Under the pieces are notes generated by a model. It did no database searches and was not told the DNA's origin. It saw nothing but the letters and a program-made list of their open reading frames with translations. A program made the position numbers and the translations under genes. 64,000 bases of DNA, taken from Linanthus parryae. Taxonomy: Eukaryota > Streptophyta > Magnoliopsida > Ericales > Polemoniaceae. The stretch covers positions 19,117,775-19,181,774 of the forward strand of contig JALGPY010000009.1 of the NCBI GenBank assembly GCA_023055425.1, given 5' to 3'. Shown piece by piece: positions 47,981-60,960 of this stretch (the first letter of the stretch is position 1; the number at the start of each line of letters is the position of its first letter).

Positions 47981-49185
47981 AGTTCGCCTTTTGGCTTAAA
48001 TTTGACAACGGATTGAAAGTACTAGAATTAATAGTGCTAAGAGCCTGAGACTATGAGGTGCCGGATCTATTCAAATGGTGGTTGTTTTAGTATAGTATTG
48101 ATGATATTGGAGTCACGAAAATGATCAGTTTATCCACCAACTGGAGACAGAAAAAGAGTCGTAAACTTGTCAGCTCTTATCGAAGGCAATATAGTTAATT
48201 CAGGGTCAGGTCTTGCCAATATCAAATGGCTCCACTATTGTAAATCTCGTGTATTTCAAGCACCAAACTTAGAGTATGTAGGTCGAAAGAGAAAAAAAAA
48301 AGGCCCTTCATTTTCTTCTTCGGTGCGGGAAAAAAAACATGCCCTTAGTGTATTACTGGCACAGTGGCACCTATGTCCCAAATGCGAACACTTCTTAGAC
48401 TAGTTAATTTAACACATTTTTTCTTCGACTTGCTAACCGAATCTTTTAGTTAAAGTCGCGTTAAAAGTCGAACATGTAAATTTTCCACCGAGACATTTTT
48501 TATGAACTTGCATTTGAATGTCTAAAAGGTAAAAAGTTTTGAAATTATGATTTCTCAACAATAACCCCTATTTTGCTTCAAGTTTGAGAAGATAGAGGCT
48601 ATAGCACCTTCTATTTAAGAGAACATCTTGTCGAAACAAAATCACAATGAACTTATAACACACAAGTTCATTAAGCCCGCCGAGTAAAATCAGAACTTGA
48701 TATGCGAATGGCAATGGCTTATGCAACCCAGAAACTCTTCTTCTGGGTCAGTAATGATGATATCCTCTGCAGCAACATAAACACCCAGCAGCTAGATCCA
48801 TCAAATCAACAGGAAGTCCAATTAGCTCCGCCTATCACATGTATAAGTGGTGCACACTTGCAGTCTCACTGGTATTGGAGCCCCACGTGATGCTCTTTCA
48901 GAAAACTGAGAAATTTATCCCAGTTGAAGACTACTTTCCATCTTCAACGCTGCAGGGAACATGAAATTGCGATGTTCAGGTTAACATGTAGCAGAGCATT
49001 ACCAATAGCCCATATTCAGTGAACAAATGCAAAACAAAAAAGAGACTTGAATAAAACCGGTACTCCCAAATACATGAGCTGATACGGAGACATTAGACGG
49101 ATCGTGCAAAGCTTTAATCAAGCATTCATGCCAAACATGATCAAGAATAAGAATAAGCAGCTATAAGTCCTCTTATGAGAATCTG
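47981..49185. other. Noncoding region
   Basis: No supported gene. Short open frames at 48,167-48,403 and 48,702-48,890 (plus) show no domain or coding bias. Confidence 0.4.
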
Positions 49186-50624
49186 CTGAAAATGAAGAAG
49201 CTAAAAAATGTGAATGTTGCGTGAACCAGGACTTGGACAGGCCCAAAGAATACCTTAGAGTTTAGAAGCTATAAGCTCCAGTAAAATTACTCTTCGCGAC
49301 GAGACATGCTCTGCAAAAAAAGCTTAGAACCTTTTGAAAGTCTGGCGGAGAACATTTCGACTTGCTCTGTAAAAGAGCTTAGGAAAGATAACAGGTACAG
49401 TAAATCCAATGTTAACAAACAGCGACCAACCAACTATCTGTACTCGTAAGTTGAGTAATCCAAGAATGATAACAAGTTGGACAAAGAAGCTACAATTCCC
49501 TGCAGAAATGTGAAAGGGTTGAACCTTAAACTTCGGACTTACTCTATACGAGCTCCCACACGAGAGTCATATACAAGCATGCATTCAGGTATTCAGTTAC
49601 GACTATTCTAATATACATGGATAATTTCTCAAAAACAAATATACACGGATAGAGGGAACAAAGACAATGATTCTGCATCTTTTTTCATGTTTCTAATATT
49701 GTATTGGTAGGATGTTCCTAAGGTTACCTAGAGAACAGAACAGAATGTATGATAATATGGTAACAACTAAACTTTTAGATCTACTAGTATATTTATCATT
49801 ACGAATCTTCTTGTCAATGTGTTGTCTAAAGAGAGCCCATCGAACACAGTTTACATCCAACAATGATAACCAATCAAATCATAAGTGTTCAAACAAGGAA
49901 AGGGTGCGCGATTATCGGAAGATAATGCTATTTTACAAAATCAAAGAATATAATAAAATTAAAGAGGTGCCAAATCCCACAATGCTTCTTCCCTACTAAA
50001 TTGTTGGAATAAAGGGAAAATCATTTACGATATTTCAATAGGCCGTTCCCCAATACTCCTTCAGTATGCTCCGCAAAAGCTTACAGAGGGGAACATAGTC
50101 GCGAGTCATGTTTGGCCCATTGTGAAATGCTTAACACGGAGCTAAAACAATCCCAGGAGAGGAACAGTTTGATTATTTTAATTGAAAACAAAACAGTTGG
50201 TGGAAAAGGTGAGCTGGTTAAGCAATATAAGTGACAAAACCTACCGTTGCTTCTTAATATTAAAAAAAAGGGACAAAACTCAGGCTATCATAAGACATAG
50301 ACTCCACACCAATTAAGCGACAACCAACAGTATCATTCCAAAGATGAACATGTTTCTCATTACATGAGCAAGCTTGCTGCACTGAACCGAGATATATATA
50401 TATATGCTTCCTTAGAATAAAGACATCCTACATCTGGGTAATCCTAACCACCATTGGAAACATGCACTTGACCTTTGTGAGCCAAAACAAAACCTCGTCA
50501 TTGATAATCTAGAAGCGAGCATGTATAGGCCTAGAACCTACATTATATGAGCTCAAACACAAGCGTGCAGTCAGGTAACCGATTCCGTCTATTAAAATAT
50601 ACAAGGATAGAGGGAACAAAGTCC

Positions 50625-50678
<54 letters not shown>

Positions 50679-53400
50679 CTTAATGTTAGCATTGCGAATG
50701 TCTCAAAGAGAATTTTAGGAAAATTTGTGTGTGATAAAGTATGATTATGCTACGAAAATCGTACTTATACATAAGCTATTATACTTATTGGGTACTCAGA
50801 CCAGAATTCTCACCAAAACAGATTTATTAAATAAAAATCTTCTATTCACTGGTACTAAGCTCAACCCATCAAGTCCTTCCATTATTGCTGTCTAAGTTCA
50901 CAATCAAGACAGTCCATCCGTCACAAATTACCACCAAATAACAAGAAAAACCTACCAAATCAAAAGAAACATTGTGTTCAAGCAGGAAGGTCTGAGCAAT
51001 TAGAGGAAGATAAATTACAATGACTTCTGCCCATTCAAGTGGAACCAATAAAATTGTAGTTATCACAAATAAATTGTACCGAACTTTCAAATGACTATTA
51101 ACTACCAAAGGAAGTCATCAGCCGGATTTGTTTTCTGATGCCAATTGATTTAGATAAAGTCAATATGACCTAATAATAATAAGCAGCTATGCAACCTCTA
51201 ACGAAAACTGATGAAGAAGCTACAAAATTTGAAAATTACGCGAATCAGAATTAGGACAACCCAAAGAATATCTTCAAAATCTATAAGCTTCAATATAATT
51301 ACTCTACTCAACGAGACACAAACCGAAAGAATCTCAAAAGGACAGGGCATAACAGGTAACATGTAAGGGGACCACATAAATAGCCAACCTTTGTTCAAAT
51401 AACGGGATATGTTTGCGTCAGTGATATGAGTACCCCCCCCCCCCCCTAAATCATTATTAGATTACTCTACTTACGAGAGCAGTAATTGAATAGTTGGTCC
51501 CTGCTTGATGTGGCTCTGATGTCATTTGTGGACAAGGTTCTCTTGATCCTCTTGCTTTTGTCACTTGTATTTTTGTTATTCAGCTGACCTTTTTCTACGG
51601 AATGTTAGAGATATATGCACGCCTAAATATAGGGTAAATTCCTAAATCAGTGTGATCTTAACCAGTATCGGGAACATCCAAGTTTACCTTTTTGAGCCGA
51701 AACAAAACCCCATCCTCGACAATCTAGATGCGAGCATGATAAGGCTTGGACGCATAGCTTAGAACCTACATCATATGAGCTCCTCTACGAGGTGAAACAC
51801 AAGCACGTATTCAGGTACCTGATTCCGACTGTTCAAATATACAAGGCTAGAGGGAACAAAGTCCAGTATAATATATATCCTTAAACTTTATGTTAGTACG
51901 ACGTTTCGAATGTCTCAAAGATTTTAAAGAAATTTTGTGTGTGTTAGAGGTATGATTATGCCACGAAAATTGTACTTATACTTATTCAGTACTGACACCA
52001 GAATTTTGACCAAACCAGATTTGGGTACCACGTTCAACTCATCAATTCCTTCACTTATTGCTGCCCATTCAAATTGTACCAGTACAGTTATGGTAGTGAT
52101 TTCTAATTAATTGTACCGAACTTTCAAATGACGATCTACTACCACAGGAAATCATTAGATGAATTTGTTTTCTGATGCCAATTGATTCCGATAAAGTCAA
52201 ATACTCGTATGACCAAATAATAATAAGCAGATATACGACCTCTAATTAGAAACTAGTGTAAAAGAAGCTACACCATTTGAATGTTACGCGAATTCGAATT
52301 AGGACAGCCAAAAGCATGTCTTCAAAATCTATAAGCTCCAATACAATTACTCTGCGCGAAGAGACACAAACTGAAGGAATTACAGAAGGATATGGCAGTA
52401 ACACGTAAACGGAAGCTAACACAGAAATAGCCTACCTTTTCTAGCCAAATCAAACGTCAGGCCATCAATCTAATCGACCAGACTTGCTAAGTTATAAATC
52501 GTGTCTAACAGGAAGCTACACTAACACAAGCAGAAGAACAATTTGATTATTCTAGCTGGAAACATTTACATTCGATAGGAAGGGTCAGCTGAATAAAAAA
52601 TCCAAGTGACAAAAGCAAGATCCTCACAAAAATCTGGTCCACAAATAACATCAAAGCCACCCCAAGCAGGGACCAACTATTGGATTACTGCACTCATTAG
52701 TTGAGTAATCAAAGAATGATCAACGAGTAACAATGCCAACTGTGATCATATCAAAGACGCAAACATATCTCATTATTTAAGCAAGCAAAATGCATTGATC
52801 ATATATGTAAGCCTTCTTAATTGGGCTGATCTCAACCAATAATGCTAACATTCATACTGAACCTATGTAAGCCAAACAAAAACCTCATCCCCGACAACCG
52901 AGAAGTGAGAAAGAAACCACTATTGAATCTCGGGCTGAAATGTTAAGGGTTCGACAGGCAGCTTGGAACATACACTATAGGAGCTCCTATAAGAGTGTCA
53001 CATACACGCATGCATCAGGTATTTCATTCCGACTTCTAAAATTTACCAGTACATAAAAGAATAGAAAGAACTGTGTTAATTTTTTTTTTTTTATATTTTC
53101 CATTTTCCTAATCTTTATATTAATACGATGTGTTATATGTATGACAGAATGATTACTTGGTAAACTTTTAGATGTACTAGTATATTTATTCATAAAAAAT
53201 CCAAGTCCCAATTCTGACTGAAACAGGTTTAATACATAGAACCTTCTAGTCATATGTACTAAGCTCGCCTCAACAAGTCCTGTCAATGCTGTTTGTATGG
53301 GCATCTACACACATTGAACAGTGTCCATCAAATGCAATTTACATCCAACAAAAATAACCTACCAAATCACATGTAATATTGCGTTCAGCCAGGAAGGGGT
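49186..53400. repeat. About four diverged copies of a roughly 1.1-kb noncoding unit
   Basis: Shared landmarks recur in order: an AGAAGCTACAxxATTTGAA block (49,190; 51,210; 52,260), a CTATAAGCTCCAATA block (49,266; 51,280; 52,330), a GAGCTCCxACACGAG to GCATTCAGGTA block (49,551; 50,548; 51,778; 52,982), AGAGGGAACAAAG (49,653; 50,608; 51,850) and AAGCTCAACCCATCAAGTCC (50,850; 52,025; 53,255). Some landmarks are missing from some copies, so internal deletions have occurred. No coding potential. It lies between the two F-box paralogs. Confidence 0.7.
50629..50674. repeat. (GT)n microsatellite
   Basis: About 22 GT units inside one copy of the repeated unit. Confidence 0.95.
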
Positions 53401-54797
53401 ACTTAATATCACACTGCTTAATCAGTGAACAAAATAAGCGAAAAAAGAGTATTGGTCTATGTGAATAAAAAAAGGAAATTTTATAGGCTGTTTCACTCTT
53501 CAGATAGCTATTCCATTACCCGTAAGAGGCTGGGCTGAGAAACAGTTCCCATTTTTTGTGTCGATGTCCACTTAAGTTTCTCGTACATCTCCTCACAAAG
53601 CTCGCAACTTTAAAACCACACACACTAGAGAGGTCAAAAACTAATACTTTTCTTGACAAGGACTCATAAATAGCGAGTAAACACAACATGAATGAACTAC
53701 AAATGAATAAAATATCAGCAAAATAGGACGCTTCAAGACAAAGCAGGTAGCTAACAGCCACACACCGCAGCAGAGGATCCGAGCTTCATTAAATGATTAT
53801 CTAAGAGATTGTTCTGAATCCAACATAAAAGTCAATATTCTAATTCTTACATACAACTCGAAACATCAGAGAACCCCGAGTGTCATTTAAAATATTCAGA
53901 TACACACTCAAATGTAAGACAGGATAAACCTAAAACTTTCAGTGCTTCTGGAATTAAAGTATACACAAGAGAGCTACCAGTTCCGAAGGGCGCAGTAAAT
54001 TGGTAACTTAAATGATGAGTTTGTTCTGAATCCAAATTAGCTAAGAGGCAAATGAATCAAAAATTGACAAGCGTGTGAGAATTTTGATTTATTTAAGCAC
54101 TAAAAAGAAAAATAAGAACTCTCATCAATGGCGCCTAAATGTCTCAACATTTGACCACTAAGATCATAAGTAAAAGATAACATTTCATAGTCAGCAACAT
54201 AAATTAAGACAACATTTCATAGTCATGATCATAAGTTAAGACAGCATGTGCTTAGTTACCATAAGGCTCGATAACACAGATGTCATACTTAACCAGAGAA
54301 ACTGGCATGTTACACCATAACACCATACATATCTCGATTTCTTTAGCCACAAACTAGCAGGTAACAAAAAATTACTAGACCTTCCAATTTACCCTGCTTT
54401 AAACTTCGTGATTTCCTCCATCCAGCAAACCTGATGAAAACAAACGAGATCGAATAAATACAACTTCATATTCCTTTAAAAGAGACAACTACAAACACAG
54501 CTTTAGTTCGTCTCAAGACTATCAACATGAAGGATTAACAGATACGATTTCCCATGCCTCAATTGTACAGAACTTCCCTGTGGCCACTGGCTGTCAAGTT
54601 AGATCAGATACAGTTTACTTTTAACTTTATTAGTCAATTTATAATGTATTCCTATTTATACAACATAATTAAGAAAAAAAATATAATTGTAACTACTGGG
54701 CAGAAAGTATTTACCTTCTCCTACTGCTTCCTCAGCCATATTCTGCATTGATAACCACATCATAAAACGCCTCCTCAGTTCATCATACTCAGCACCA
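53401..54797. other. Downstream region of the second F-box gene
   Basis: No supported gene. On the minus strand a donor-like GAAG|GTAAATAC lies near 54,710 and an acceptor-like TTTTCATCAG near 54,430, matching the layout after paralog 1. A short alternative frame after the stop codon (MAGDGNDGAEYDELRRR) has no known match. Confidence 0.35.
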
Positions 54798-55967
54798 TCA
54801 TTGCCATCCCCAGCCATATTTTTTGCAGACAGTCACATCATAAAACTCTGCCCCTTTATCTAGCAAGACTAGACTGTTAGTGTACTTACCAACAAAAAAC
54901 ACAGACCATGCGTGCACTTTGCTTTTCCTGATAGGAAGTTTTGAAATCTTTTTATCCTTGTAGTTATAAGAAACCAAAGCACCATCTTTGTTGCCGAAAA
55001 TAACTTCACCATTACATCTCATTCCAACTGACGTACCCAATCCATCAGTAAGATCAACAGTGAATTGCTTAACCCAAGACTCTGGAACGCCATATTCTTT
55101 CATCATCCACATCGTACAAAAGGGACTTTGACTGCCCCTATGACCCCTATCATTATAGAACAATGCAATTGATTCCTGGTACTCAAAAAGACACATCTTA
55201 TCAAGAAACTCGCCTAGATAGAGAACACTGTCAGGCACCGCTATTTCTCCAAACACCTCATCTCTCATGTCAAACGACAAGATCAAATTCTTACGGCTCT
55301 CAATAAACCTAGTTGTGTAAGCGAGCCAATGAGAAGCCCCACGAACATATGCCTGTTGGGATCTTTCTCCGACCATACAAGAAGGAGCTTTATCATTTAT
55401 AGTCCTCCAACACCCGGTGTTGAGCGTATAAACCTCGACCTCGGGCGGGATTTTTACACGGCCAAGGTGAGTAATCCTCACAATCTTGTAGTCATTAGTC
55501 ACTGAATCAAACCCAAAACCCAGAGAACGCATGAATGGACCATGAGACTCGAATGTAACATTAGGCCTTGGAACACTGACAGCCTTCCGAATCATAGGGT
55601 TCCATATGAAAGCCACATTTCTGTCACCCCACTGATCATCAGCAATGAATACTAACCCATTACAGCAACCCACAACCCCAAAGTAAGGATCGGTTGCAAA
55701 TGGAGATTTAAGCTTCTTGTACTGTCTAAATGTGTGGTCGAATCGCAAAGAGTACTGTTCGCGCTTTGGGTCCTCAGTGTAGTACCTGACGAGTAGGTGA
55801 TTTCGCCGTTTGTCTTGCTCTGATTTCTTCAGGTGCAGAGTGATGAAACTGGGGCTCCTGATGAGAGAGTACCATTTCTTGCAGACGGCGGTGCAGGGAA
55901 CCAGATTCTCCGCCTGAAGCCTTGCGAGAATGTCGCTCAACACATCTCCGGGAAGATTATCCGACAT
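54798..55967 (-). CDS. F-box protein with F-box-associated interaction domain (paralog 2)
   Basis: 389 residues from ATG 55,967 (MSDNLPGDVLSDIL). The F-box is at residues 2-45 (LARLQAENLVPCTAVCKKW), then the associated interaction domain with VVGCCNGLVFIADD, FIWNPMIRKAVSVP, LGFGFDSVTNDYKIVRI and WMMKEYGVPESWVKQFTVDL. Many of these blocks are identical in paralog 1, so the pair arose by local duplication. F-box proteins recruit substrates to SCF ubiquitin ligases through SKP1; the substrate is unknown. The frame is intact. The end (CKKYGWGWQ) differs from paralog 1 (YCKGKKRVADE); a frame change near the 3' end is possible. Confidence 0.9.
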   Translation of the reverse strand: MSDNLPGDVLSDILARLQAENLVPCTAVCKKWYSLIRSPSFITLHLKKSEQDKRRNHLLVRYYTEDPKREQYSLRFDHTFRQYKKLKSPFATDPYFGVVGCCNGLVFIADDQWGDRNVAFIWNPMIRKAVSVPRPNVTFESHGPFMRSLGFGFDSVTNDYKIVRITHLGRVKIPPEVEVYTLNTGCWRTINDKAPSCMVGERSQQAYVRGASHWLAYTTRFIESRKNLILSFDMRDEVFGEIAVPDSVLYLGEFLDKMCLFEYQESIALFYNDRGHRGSQSPFCTMWMMKEYGVPESWVKQFTVDLTDGLGTSVGMRCNGEVIFGNKDGALVSYNYKDKKISKLPIRKSKVHAWSVFFVGKYTNSLVLLDKGAEFYDVTVCKKYGWGWQ

Positions 55968-56990
55968 TGCTTCCGGAGTAGACGCAGAGTCGAGCGGAGA
56001 AGAGATTTAGATAAACCCTAGAATTCCCAATTCTCTGGAAGAAAGAAGAAGAAGAAGAAGAAAAGTTTTTGTTTTGCAAATAAGAAGAAGAAGAGGGGGA
56101 CCCTTATCTTTCACTCACACATCTCTACCATACCAAAAGGCTACCATTTTAATTGTTGAAATGCTGCGTGTGTACGTGCCAACAATTAATAAACATCCAA
56201 ATCTATAGTATTACACTCACTGATTTCCCGCGAAAATTTTCACAAAATCAATAACAATATCCCCATTAAAAACAGCATAATAGTCAGAAATATAATCCAA
56301 ACCTGTCCAAACAGACTGGTTTGTTTGTGGATTTGTAAAATAGCGAGACTGGTTTGTTTGTGGATTTGTAAAATAGCGAGAAGATTCGATATTTTAATGC
56401 ATTAGACATATTGAAGGAAGAGATTTTACCTGCCGATTACTAACCAATAGAGGTCAGATGTATTCGCCATTCCTCTTCCGCAATCTAGCAACAGATAGAT
56501 GCAACCAGTCTGTATAAATTGAGATATAATAAACGTTAATATAAGAGTGAATTGTTCTTACAACACAAAATTCAATGCCTAAAACGAGATAATGGAAGCG
56601 AGTTGATGAGATGGACTCTAAGGAAAAACCCAAATGTACAGACTCTCGAGATCTTTACCTTTATCCCACGAAATGATTTGGATGTGGCTGGCTCACTTCT
56701 CAGCGGCGGTTATGGAGATCAGGGAAGTGGTGGTGATGGTGGTGGTGGCTGTTGTTGCAGTGAGATGCTCCGACGACGGACAAAACGGGTTACGGTAAGC
56801 TGCGGCAGCGCCGGATTAGGGTTTTCAGCTAACAACCGAAATGCGGAGATAGAGAGAAAGCGACTGCCGAAAGCATAAGCACTACGGTATATTGTTGTGA
56901 AATTCAAGAAATTGCAAAAGTGACCCAAATTAGTTTTTTAGGGGACCATTTTTCCAAGAGTCTTCTCCAAAGTGATTATGTAAAAAATAT
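55968..56990. other. Upstream region of F-box gene 2
   Basis: Contains a (GAA)n-like run (56,040-56,095), a 34-bp tandem duplication (ACTGGTTTGTTTGTGGATTT units at about 56,318-56,385), and an unrecognised open frame on each strand at 56,552-56,928. The minus frame (FGSRFLSISAFRLL) is basic and Ser-rich and could be a decayed first exon; I would not call a gene. Confidence 0.35.
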
Positions 56991-58419
56991 GGATTAGCAT
57001 TTTTAATTTATTTTATGTTATATACTCATGAAACATTCGTCACACTAAATAATATGCATATGCACCTAAACTACTAGCGAGTGTGAATCTTCAATTTGCT
57101 TCAGCAAAGAAGAATAAATCTCATGGGCAAAAGCCTCCATGGATTTCACATATTGTGATTCGTACGATCATTTTGTGTAACTAGTTACTTTGATATTCGT
57201 AGTCTTAAGACTAAACGAAATATCATAATCACTCTTATCAATAGAGGATTTGTGGGTTATAATTATAACCATGAGAAATATATGGGCATTTCTTGCAATA
57301 TACATATTTCTCTTTCAATAGTTTCACGCATTCAACCATTAGGGTGCGGAGATTTGAATATATTGTTGTATATGAACATAGATGCTAGAGGCATCTAAAG
57401 TACTTCAAAGTACTTCACATATATGCTCGATGCATTACCTGCAGAGCTCGTGTATATTTGTATACACACGGGTGTTGACTTTGATTTTGGCCAATATGTA
57501 GTCAAACACGATTCCACTTGTAGTGGTTTAAGAAAATCATATGATTTTAAGCGCTTTTCAAAGTAAATATCATTAATGATCATATACATAGACTCAAATG
57601 TAGGAAGTTCTTCATCTACATGAGTTGTTGCCTCTTCAAGGGCATTGATTTGATCATTTATTTATGATTCTCTTGTGTTCTCAATTGTAGTCAAATTGGA
57701 TTTAACAAGATCATGATCCTTATGGAGGATCTACATGATTGCATTAGCAATCGTTACATGCTTTATATGCATCAAAACTCATATTTTAAAAGACTTCAAT
57801 TGGATTTGAAGTTTGAAGTCACACGTACTAAAGTTTGATTAAGTCAATGTTCATGTCATGTAATTGGGTATATCCTCCCCCTCATGACATGAACCGTGCG
57901 ATCAATGTCATAGAGATATGCCTTTGGCATATTGTTTATATATACTCGAGCCAAAAAAATAAAATAGGCGAGAATGTATCTCCTTAGGAGATATAATTTA
58001 TCACACTTCAAACTTCTAGTTCTCATGAACTCTAAAATACTATCCTCTTTGGGATAGGAGTTTCACTTATGAGAATACAATCATCACATGCTCCTCCTTT
58101 AAAGGGGTTCAAATGGGATAGTTAATGAGATAGAGCATGCATAAAAATTCATCCGAGTGGATAAATATTGCACAATTCCTAAGAAGTGCACATATAGTCA
58201 ATCTAATAATGATGAAGACTATTTGAAGTATTATATCAATTATTCAAGCAACCAATCACTTAGTGATGCCAACGGTAATGAACTCAATCTTGATATTTAT
58301 GGACGAGTTCATGTCAAAAACCATTGATCTCTTCTAGAGACATCTTCTAGGTGCTCGATATAAGATATGCACATTTTTCAAATGTGAGATTGACAACATC
58401 CAAGCCACTTTAGGGGCTG

Positions 58420-58493
<74 letters not shown>

Positions 58494-59780
58494 ATTTTCA
58501 GAACTTCTAGTTCGACAAGTTATAGGTTACCTCTTTAAGGGTACCTTCATGGACTCAAATGTTTCATAACATGAGCCAATAAGCACACTAGGGGGCTTAT
58601 GCATTTTCTGCTATTGTCTTCTTCTTTTTTTCTCTCTTGTGCGAGCCATAAAAGAAATAGGGGCTTCATAACAATCAAGAAAAAGATTAAGATGTAGAGA
58701 CAAAGTAATTAGAATGAGCTAACCTTGATACTAATGAACCACGTCTTTTGTATAATTTATCTAAAATTAATAAACAAGAGAAAGAAATATTTCTTTAAGT
58801 GCAAAAATATCCAACTTCACATTATATTATATATATCTTAAGATTATATGTAATAAATATATGACGAAATAAAAACATATTTAATTCAAGGATCTTTCTC
58901 GAAGTTCAATGTGAAGCTTGTAATTGCCAAGGAGTTGGGAGGATCTTGAATCACTCAACCAAAAAAAATTACATAGATATTGGGAGGATCTTGAATAACT
59001 CAACCAAACATTTGCATAAATATTGAGAGTGAATCACTCAACCAAAAATTCTTATAGATATCAACAAAGAAATTAGACGTATTACAAGTATGCAACCATG
59101 CCTACTCACTAGGGGGCTTTATTTGCAACTACTGATGCATTTTTTTTCTGTCTCACCCCATTTTCAGGTGATCCCATGATGATATAACTATTGCAACCAA
59201 GTCGAAGACCGTGCAAATTATTTTGTCCAGAAAAATTTATGGGATTTACTCCAGGGGATGCATCTTTATTCACATAACAGAATATAATAAAGCATCCTCC
59301 CCTGGGATCCGCTACCATCTAAGCTTGGGAAATGGGTCAAACTGGTCAGATATTGACGACGTATTAGCGCGTGTATTTTTTTTTCCATAACTTCAGGTTA
59401 TGGGCAAAATTCTATTGTGCATCAATCAACAATAATATTTTCTTTAATGTCCATATCCGCCAATGATAGGCTCCTCATAATTACTTTTTTTATAAAGAGG
59501 AGTAAAAATAGCAATACAAAATGAGGAGTAAAAAAAATATATGAAGACATGGTTCAACTAAGCATATGAATAGCTTATGACCAATGTATGATTATGGGAT
59601 TGAATCTCTCATGGGGTTCCCTCTTTTCTTTGTAAAACTTGCAAAATTAGCAATACAGGAGGAGAAGACAAAATCGTAACTTCAAATTCAATTATGTAAT
59701 TGTCACTCTAGGGAGAAAGATATATATAAAAGAACACTATAACTCTCGGTTATAGATATTTCTTTATTTGCTCCATAACT
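56991..59780. other. AT-rich intergenic region, no gene recognised
   Basis: No supported ORF. A TCCTCCCCCTCATGAC motif near 57,873 looks like the complement of a retroelement purine tract. The 64-codon minus frame at 57,395-57,589 is not recognised. A decayed LTR-element interior is possible but unproven. Confidence 0.35.
58422..58491. repeat. (TA)n microsatellite
   Basis: About 34 uninterrupted TA units. Confidence 0.95.
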
Positions 59781-60545
59781 TCAAGTAACATGGTTTAACT
59801 AAGCATAGAAATAGCTTATGATCATTTTATTTTTCATCTCTGAGGGGTCACGAGTTGAAATCTCAAGTGACTTTATTCTTTTTTTTCCAGAGAGATTAGA
59901 CATCGAGAAAACTAGCTAGATTATAGCGATACTTTCACGAGTTTTAAACACTAGTGATGAATTTATTTTGTTTTGTTTATTTCATAGTGTTTAATAAACT
60001 ACATCAAGAAACTCGTCACACCTTAGTGGTAATGTCACGAGTTAGAAACTCGAGTGACTTCTTGCTTTTATTTTGAGATAAATAAATGATAAAATTAATC
60101 GTGCATTATGTAACAAGCAAGACCATGTATATGAGATGGCAAATGATAGGGCTCTATATGGCGTGCCAAATCGATCACTTGCTCATGCGTAATTGCTCAA
60201 ATTGCGCGTCCTCAAGGTCACGAGTTGAAAACACTCTAGTGACTTATTTTATTTTATTTTACGCGTCCTTGAGGTCACGAGTTTAGAACTCTAGTGAACT
60301 ATTTTTCCGCGTTTTGAGGTCACGAGTTCAAACTCTAGTGACATTATCTTTTTTGTTCTCATACGTCATTTTGTAGAGAATTTTAAAAATAAACGCACTT
60401 CTTCGACGAGATTACTCATTAAGAGACTCGCTAGAATTTAGCGGTATTGTCACGAGTTTGAAACTCTAGTGACTTATTATTTTTTTTCGGTCACTTGTAT
60501 GTCACGAGTTTGAAACTCTAGTGACGTCATTCTCTACTATTTTTT
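59780..60545. repeat. Cluster of B-box-like palindromes, probable SINE remnants
   Basis: Eight copies of an imperfect palindrome of the form GTCACGAGTTxxAAACTCTAGTGAC, at about 59,848, 59,936, 60,026, 60,207, 60,273, 60,316, 60,447 and 60,497, each followed by a T-rich tail. Several are preceded by CTCGCTAGA-TTAGCGGTA-like sequence. GAGTTCAAACTC resembles the tRNA T-arm/RNA polymerase III B box, so these look like 3' parts of a tRNA-derived SINE family. I could not define full-length units or duplications. Confidence 0.5.
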
Positions 60546-60649
60546 TTCATGCATAATATCGTAAGAGTGAAACTCAACCCGCGTTGATAATTGTAGGTGC
60601 AACTGGGAGTTCATGAAGAAAATTAGTGACATATTTTTCTTTAGAAGCA

Positions 60650-60960
60650 GCAAAGATAAATAAGATATTGCTGAGCCCTATACCAGAATGGGTTGTTAGT
60701 TCGCCTGGCAGCAGGACCACATGTAATAACTTGCTACTATGTCGCTCGCCTGGGTTTAACTCCCGACAGTGACATGATTTTTTTTTCAAGGCTGAACTCT
60801 AGTAGCCTAGTAGGAGCAAAGGATATTATAGAAATAAATAGCCTTCTTAGATTAAGTCTTGCTGCAAGATAGATCAAATGGCAGGCATGCTGAGGTGATG
60901 CCTCCTGGTGCTGGGTCCAACTCTCAGGGGCAGTGTGCATTTTTTTTTGAATGAATCTCA
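60650..60960. repeat. Two further SINE-like fragments
   Basis: GTTAGTTCGCCTGGCAGC ... CCTGGGTTTAACTCCCGACAG followed by T9 (about 60,668-60,790), and a second diverged piece (GCTGGGTCCAACTCTCAGG, then a T-run) at about 60,850-60,960. A B-box-like palindrome followed by oligo(T) suggests RNA polymerase III-type elements. Confidence 0.4.

Noticed and set aside
56552..56928. Gene upstream of F-box 2
   Set aside because: Overlapping open frames on both strands, no domain, no clear splice sites.
60668..60790. tRNA gene
   Set aside because: Only a B-box-like arm and oligo(T) are present; no cloverleaf or anticodon arm can be built.
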